Shown one piece after another: positions 6,193 to 9,637 of a stretch of DNA of 9,637 bases. A model generated the notes under the pieces. The model worked only from the letters and a program-made list of their open reading frames with translations. It ran no database searches and was not told the DNA's origin. How positions within the stretch are numbered: the first letter of the stretch is position 1; every line of letters starts with the position of its first letter. The DNA comes from JAWLCG01 sp041687295 (GTDB lineage Bacteria; Planctomycetota; Phycisphaerae; SM23-33; FEN-1343): positions 1 to 9,637 of the forward strand of contig JAWLCG010000188.1 in the NCBI GenBank assembly GCA_041687295.1. Direction: 5' to 3'. A program made the position numbers and the translations under genes.

Positions 6193-7242
6193 CTACGCCT
6201 CCCTCAGGGCCTCGACCATCGCCACCAGGTTCGCCATCGGCACACCGCCCTGCAGGTTATGGCTGGTGCTCAGGATGTAGTGGCCTTCGCGACTTAGGGC
6301 CTCGGCCAGGTGGTCCACCTCGGCCCGGACTTCCTCAGGTGTGCCGAACGGCAGCACGGTCTGCGTGTCGAGCCCGCCGTGGAAGTTCACCGCCGGCCAG
6401 GTTTGGCGCACCTGCTCAGGCGTCAGCCCCAGGGCCGGCAACTGCAGTGGGTCGAGGATGTCCACGCCGATCTCCAGCAGGTCGTCCCACAGTTCACTCA
6501 CGCAGCCGCAGGAGTGGTAGAAGACCTTCGCCCCGTGGTCATGGGCCATCGCGACCAGCCGTCGCTGGTGCTCCTTGACGAACCGCCGGTACATCCCCGG
6601 TGAGACCAGCAGCCCGTGCTGGGTGCCAAAATCGTTGAACAGCCCCACGCAGTCGACGAGTCCCTCGCCGGCCTCCAGGAGCATCCGCGTGCGTTCGCAG
6701 AAGAACGTCGCGTTGCGTTCGAGCATGGCGTCGACCAAGTCGGGGCTCTCGATCAGGTCGACCAGGAAGTTCTCCATGCCCCGCACCGCCCAGGTGCGGT
6801 CGAAGACGCTCTCGACCTCGGTGAACAGGAAGTAGTGCCCCTCGCGGCCCAGGCGGCGGGCGTGGCCGGGCAGGTCGGAGAAGTCGAACAGGGCCCCCGC
6901 ATCCGGAAAGGCGTAGCAGTCCAGATCGTCCATGCCCCGGGCCTCGGCCAGAGGCGAGTGCGCAATGTGGGCGTAGCTGCCGGCCTCGCCCGAGACGACC
7001 TCGCGGCGGACGCCCCAGATGTCGGTGTTCGGCTCGAGGCGCACGTCGGGCCGCAGAAAGCTGCCCAGCCCGCCCAGGTCGCGGACGTCCGAGCCCGCCC
7101 ACTCCAGCACGGCCGAGCGGTCCGGCAGCCCCAGGTGGTCAACCAGGTCATCCTGCACATTGCCCCAGGCCCGAAAGTTGTGCGGCACCCGGTCGGTCGG
7201 ATCACCGGCCAGTGCGGCGTGGATGCGTTCTCGGGGTCGCAA
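6193..7242 (-). CDS. Uroporphyrinogen decarboxylase-family protein, methyltransferase (MtaA/CmuA-like) type
   Basis: The 349-residue protein has the length and landmarks of the URO-D superfamily branch that includes zinc-dependent corrinoid methyltransferases: N-terminal Arg-Glu-Arg-Ile-His-Ala-Ala-Leu...Asp-Arg-Val-Pro, the Asp-Phe-Gly-Thr-Gln...Ser-Pro-Gly-Met-Tyr-Arg-Arg-Phe segment, and Tyr-His243-Ser-Cys245-Gly-Cys. In MtaA/MtbA enzymes an equivalent His-x-Cys pair and a later Cys bind zinc; here the late position reads Ser-Thr-Ser-His328-Asn, so His328 may take the third place. The true haem-pathway HemE lacks this pattern. Such proteins are abundant in Planctomycetota and mostly have unknown substrates (O-demethylation has been proposed for some). 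No corrinoid protein is present in the window. The start is TTG at 7242-7240 with SD GAGGAG (7253-7248) five bases upstream. Confidence 0.88.
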   Translation of the reverse strand: MRPRERIHAALAGDPTDRVPHNFRAWGNVQDDLVDHLGLPDRSAVLEWAGSDVRDLGGLGSFLRPDVRLEPNTDIWGVRREVVSGEAGSYAHIAHSPLAEARGMDDLDCYAFPDAGALFDFSDLPGHARRLGREGHYFLFTEVESVFDRTWAVRGMENFLVDLIESPDLVDAMLERNATFFCERTRMLLEAGEGLVDCVGLFNDFGTQHGLLVSPGMYRRFVKEHQRRLVAMAHDHGAKVFYHSCGCVSELWDDLLEIGVDILDPLQLPALGLTPEQVRQTWPAVNFHGGLDTQTVLPFGTPEEVRAEVDHLAEALSREGHYILSTSHNLQGGVPMANLVAMVEALREA

Positions 7243-7247
7243 CCTAT

Positions 7248-7253
7248 CTCCTC
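7248..7253 (-). promoter_or_regulatory. Shine-Dalgarno that fixes a TTG start
   Basis: On the minus strand GAGGAG stands five bases before TTG (7242-7240), and the protein from that codon begins exactly like other URO-D-type proteins (Arg-Pro-Arg-Glu-Arg-Ile). No in-frame ATG fits better. Confidence 0.75.
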
Positions 7254-7299
7254 GCTGTCAGAATTGCCCGGCCGTTTCGGCTGTCGACTTCACCGACCG

Positions 7300-7568
7300 T
7301 CACTGCTCAATGATGTAGTACAGGCAGTCGGGCAGGAGTTGTATCGGCTTGGTGGAGGACGGCACGCGTGCGAACATCTCCTCGGAACGGCCGCCCTGGT
7401 AGATGTCGGCATGGTCGAAGGTGTTGATGCCCACCTCGAGCGCCGTCTCGAGGGCCTCGATGGCCCGCTGCTCCAGCCTGGCGAGATCGGGCTCGCCTGC
7501 CAATGGCCGGCGAAGTTCATGCAGCCCAGGGCGATCGGGCTCATTTCCAGGTCTGTTCCCGGTACGGT
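7300..7568 (-). pseudogene. Aldo/keto reductase remnant: frameshifted and truncated, fused to a foreign C-terminal tail
   Basis: From 7568 downwards the minus strand reads Pro-Gly-Thr-Asp-Leu-Glu-Met-Ser-Pro-Ile-Ala-Leu-Gly-Cys-Met-Asn-Phe-Ala-Gly-His-Trp, the N-terminus of an aldo/keto reductase. Near 7476-7490 the reading must shift one frame to continue as Arg-Leu-Glu-Gln-Arg-Ala-Ile-Glu-Ala-Leu...Gly-Ile-Asn-Thr-Phe-Asp-His-Ala-Asp-Ile-Tyr, which contains the catalytic Asp and Tyr of the family, and Gly-Arg-Ser-Glu-Glu-Met-Phe-Ala-Arg-Val. There (near 7370) reductase similarity stops and about 20 codons follow (Pro-Ser-Ser-Thr-Lys-Pro ... Leu-Tyr-Tyr-Ile-Ile-Glu-Gln, stop 7302-7300) that do not look like a reductase and may be the end of another gene. 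Some 230 residues of a normal enzyme are missing, so it cannot be functional. The URO-D gene follows 57 bp downstream on the same strand. Confidence 0.7.
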
Positions 7569-7776
7569 TCATCTGCGCATGGCGATCTCGCGGCTCCATC
7601 AGGTGCCTGGGGCCAGTATAGCTCTGCGGAGCAAACGCACAAGCCACAAGAGAAGCGGCTGTTTTCACAACATGCGGTCGCATTGAAGGCATGCAGGCGG
7701 GCGATTGAAGCAGACCGTCCACCAGGACCTGCCGGCGCCCACAGACGGCGGAAGGATCTTGCACCGCCCCCTGTGG

Positions 7777-7799
7777 AGCGGCTCGCTGGGCGAGGCGCT
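7777..7799. repeat. Inverted repeat, 10-bp arms with one mismatch, 3-nt loop
   Basis: Arms 7777-7786 and 7790-7799 pair as AGCGgCTCGC with GCGAGgCGCT (nine of ten), loop TGG. First of three palindromes within 140 bp. Confidence 0.6.
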
Positions 7800-7812
7800 C
7801 TTCGCCATCTCG

Positions 7813-7830
7813 CCGGGCTGGCCAGCCTGG
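7813..7830. repeat. Near-perfect 18-bp palindrome
   Basis: The centre GGCTGGCCAGCC (7816-7827) is a perfect 12-bp palindrome, flanked by CC on the left and GG on the right with one mismatch. It could be a dimeric protein-binding site. Confidence 0.6.
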
Positions 7831-7864
7831 CTGATTATCTGGCACCGGCTTGGGCGGCGGCATC

Positions 7865-7913
7865 GGTCTGCACCGGCGGCCCTGCCAGGCAGTCGGCGCC
7901 GCCAGTGCAGACC
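7865..7913. repeat. Long inverted repeat, 16-bp arms with one mismatch, 17-nt loop
   Basis: Left arm 7865-7880 (GGTCTGCACcGGCGGC) and right arm 7898-7913 (GCCGCCaGTGCAGACC) match at 15 of 16 positions. The loop itself contains CTGCC-A-GGCAG (7882-7892), a nested 5-bp hairpin. No T-run follows in either direction, so it is not a standard intrinsic terminator. It lies about 110 bp before the start of the secreted hydrolase. Confidence 0.75.
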
Positions 7914-8021
7914 CGCCTGGGATCGCGGCGAATCCAGACGCAGGCATTCGTGCCGGAACTCTTGCGGCTGTAAAGGGGTTCTGTTTGTAGTTGAGCTTGG
8001 CCATTTGCGGAAGGAGTTGAA

Positions 8022-9637
8022 ATGCGTGCGGCAACATGGGGTCTGGGTGGCGTAGTGGTGCTGGTCGGCCTTGCGATCGGGATCGCCGGGGCGGCCGATC
8101 CGTCGGCACGGCACGTCTGGTGGGAAGCCGAGTCGGCCGAGGAGACAAACTTCCCGCCGACTTCCTTCTGGGAGCCGCAGGACGACGCGGAGAAGGACAA
8201 GCTTTCCGGCGGCGATTGGCTGACGGCCGACGCCGGGCGATCCGGCCCGGCTCTCTTCGCCACCTACGAAGTCACCGTGCCCGCGACGGGGACCTACCAC
8301 CTGTGGGTGCGGAAGTTCTGGAAGCACGGCCCATTCCGCTGGCGCTTCGACGAGGGCGCATGGAACCACTGCACCCGCGACTGCGCCCTGGCCGACAGCG
8401 TGGTGATCCGCCCCAAGCTGCCCGCCAACTGGGTCTTTCTCGCGCCGGTGGAGCTCGAGGCCGGCACCCATCGCTTCCGCTTCGAGACCACCGATGAGGG
8501 GGCGATCGCGATGGACTGTTTCGTGCTGACGCGCGACATGTTCATGCCCCGCGGGCGGCTCAAGCCGGGCGAGACGTCGGGCAGGTCCGAGCCGGGCTGG
8601 TTCGCCTGGGAGCCGCCCGCCGATCCCCTGAGCGACGACTGCCCCATCGATCTGCGCTACCTCAATGAGGACGAGGCGGGCGAGGCCGGCTTCGTCCGCC
8701 GCGTGGCCAACGGCTTTGCCCTGGGCGATGGGAGCCCGGTTCGCTTCCTGGAGAAGGGCACTGTCAACCCGTACGACCACCGGGCGATGATCGACGCCCG
8801 GGCGCGACGGCTGGCCAAGTACGGCGTCAACCTGGTCCGCACGGGCTTCGCGCGGCAGTACCCGCTGTACGCCAAGGGCGAGATGGAGCCGTTCCACGAC
8901 TACCTCGACCGCATTCACTATCTCATCTATGCGATGAAGAAGCAGGGCATCTACACCTGGATCCGCCTCTACTGGAATACCGGGCAGGAGGCCTTCTTCT
9001 TCGATCCGGAGTGGCGGGCGCACTACGTCGAGTACGTCCGCACCATCCTCTGCACGCCCAACCCCTACACGGGCCTGTCGATCGCCGAAGACCCGGCCGT
9101 GGCGGTCGTGGCCATCCAGAACGAGAACAACCTGCTGTTCTGGACGTTCACGCCGGACAACATCGAGCCCGAGGTCAAACCGCTGATGGAGCGCCGTTTC
9201 GGCAACTGGGCGGCACAGAAGTACAGCTCGGTCGAACAGGCCCTCGAGGCGTGGGGGCCGGAGAACTCTCCGCACCAGCGCGATGGCGAGACGGCAATGG
9301 ACCGTCCGGCCGAGGGACGGCTGGGTTTCTACTCCATAGGGTTCCTCACCGGCCAGCCCTGGGCGGCGAGCCAGCGCAACGCGCAGCGCGCCAGCGACCA
9401 GCTCCAGTTCATGGTGGAGTCGCAGCGGGGCTTCTACGAGGGCATGGTGACGACCTTCCGGGAGGAGCTGGGGGTCCGCAACCTGATCGCCTGCTCAAAC
9501 TGGAAGACGGCCGATCCCAAGACGCTCGGCGTGTTCGAGCACTACAGCTACACCCCGGGCGACGTCATCTGCAAGAACATCTACTACGACGTCCACTACG
9601 ACCCCCGGCCCGAGCGTTTCTACGCGGTCGACGTCGG
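8022..9637 (+). CDS. Secreted glycoside hydrolase (clan GH-A, cellulase/beta-galactosidase-like), 3' end cut by the window
   Basis: An ATG at 8022 with AAGGAG five bases upstream opens a frame that stays open for 538 codons to the window edge. Residues 1-25 are a signal peptide: a basic start, a Val/Leu/Gly-rich core and Ala-Gly-Ala-Ala before Asp-Pro-Ser, so the protein is exported. Residues about 30-170 form a beta-sandwich like carbohydrate-binding modules (Trp-Trp-Glu-Ala-Glu, then Gly-Thr-Tyr-His-Leu-Trp-Val-Arg, Gly-Thr-His-Arg-Phe-Arg-Phe). From about 210 a TIM-barrel catalytic domain begins, with Tyr-Gly-Val-Asn-Leu-Val-Arg and Ala-Ile-Gln-Asn367-Glu368-Asn-Asn, the Asn-Glu acid/base motif of clan GH-A. 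The nucleophile Glu probably lies past the window. It is likely to cut a polysaccharide or oligosaccharide outside the cytoplasm; the GH family number and substrate cannot be fixed. Confidence 0.85.
   Translation, partial: MRAATWGLGGVVVLVGLAIGIAGAADPSARHVWWEAESAEETNFPPTSFWEPQDDAEKDKLSGGDWLTADAGRSGPALFATYEVTVPATGTYHLWVRKFWKHGPFRWRFDEGAWNHCTRDCALADSVVIRPKLPANWVFLAPVELEAGTHRFRFETTDEGAIAMDCFVLTRDMFMPRGRLKPGETSGRSEPGWFAWEPPADPLSDDCPIDLRYLNEDEAGEAGFVRRVANGFALGDGSPVRFLEKGTVNPYDHRAMIDARARRLAKYGVNLVRTGFARQYPLYAKGEMEPFHDYLDRIHYLIYAMKKQGIYTWIRLYWNTGQEAFFFDPEWRAHYVEYVRTILCTPNPYTGLSIAEDPAVAVVAIQNENNLLFWTFTPDNIEPEVKPLMERRFGNWAAQKYSSVEQALEAWGPENSPHQRDGETAMDRPAEGRLGFYSIGFLTGQPWAASQRNAQRASDQLQFMVESQRGFYEGMVTTFREELGVRNLIACSNWKTADPKTLGVFEHYSYTPGDVICKNIYYDVHYDPRPERFYAVDV

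Larger units (their letters stand above)
7600..8021. other. Non-coding, hairpin-rich intergenic stretch
   Basis: No frame on either strand reads as a plausible protein; open frames here are Arg/Pro/Gly-rich, as expected from G+C bias. The stretch holds three inverted repeats (annotated separately) and ends in the ribosome binding site AAGGAG (8011-8016) of the secreted hydrolase. It presumably contains that gene's promoter, but I see no convincing -35/-10 pair. Confidence 0.5.

Noticed and set aside
6175..6194. Inverted repeat AGCGTC/GACGCT with 8-nt loop between the converging genes, as a terminator
   Set aside because: The stem is only 6 bp, it overlaps the URO-D stop codon and has no T-run on either side.
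7865..7913. Integron attC site or intrinsic terminator as explanation of the long hairpin
   Set aside because: The attC core sites (RYYYAAC/GTTRRRY) are absent and no T-run follows the stem.
7665..9275. Long minus-strand open frame opposite the secreted hydrolase
   Set aside because: Antisense shadow; the plus strand has a good SD, a signal peptide and a catalytic motif.

Overview
This is a G+C-rich window from an environmental bacterium. The gene families present (DegT-type aminotransferase, ceramidase-fold protein, beta-helix protein, methyltransferase-type URO-D protein, BNR sialidase remnants, aldo/keto reductase remnant, secreted clan-A glycoside hydrolase) are a typical mix for carbohydrate-degrading Planctomycetota, Lentisphaerota or related PVC/Armatimonadota lineages. 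That placement is inferred from family content only; no rRNA or marker gene is present.

Left part (1-1398): the C-terminal end of one AraC-type regulator runs in from the left edge (1-135) and seems to break off into unrelated sequence. A possible decayed minus-strand gene lies across about 100-345. An intact cupin + AraC-HTH regulator follows at 485-1285. Directly after its stop codon is a 20-bp-period tandem direct repeat (1286-1324), a good candidate operator.

Central module (1399-5341, plus strand): three tightly packed genes encode a PLP-dependent DegT/DnrJ/EryC1/StrS aminotransferase (GTG start, strong SD), a neutral ceramidase-fold protein (ATGA overlap with the aminotransferase) and a right-handed beta-helix protein (strong SD). 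None has an export signal. The AraC regulator plus operator upstream suggests an inducible carbohydrate- or aminosugar-related operon. The real substrate cannot be read from the sequence.

Mosaic zone (about 5260-6118): the last residues of the beta-helix ORF look foreign. An inverted (minus-strand) piece of a BNR sialidase follows, then a plus-strand C-terminal fragment of another protein that has no start of its own. This is either real gene decay by rearrangement or an assembly/amplification chimera.

Right part: a complete minus-strand URO-D/methyltransferase-like gene (6193-7242, TTG start with good SD) is preceded by a frameshifted and truncated aldo/keto reductase remnant (7300-7568, minus) whose last ~20 codons look like they come from another protein. 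A 420-bp non-coding stretch (about 7600-8021) carries three inverted repeats, including a 16-bp-arm hairpin. After it begins a large secreted glycoside hydrolase (8022 to the right edge), with a signal peptide, an N-terminal carbohydrate-binding-like beta-sandwich and an Asn-Glu catalytic motif; it is cut by the window end.

Overall the window looks like an accessory polysaccharide/aminosugar-utilisation region that has suffered several rearrangements. I see no tRNA, rRNA, CRISPR, transposase, phage or defence gene.
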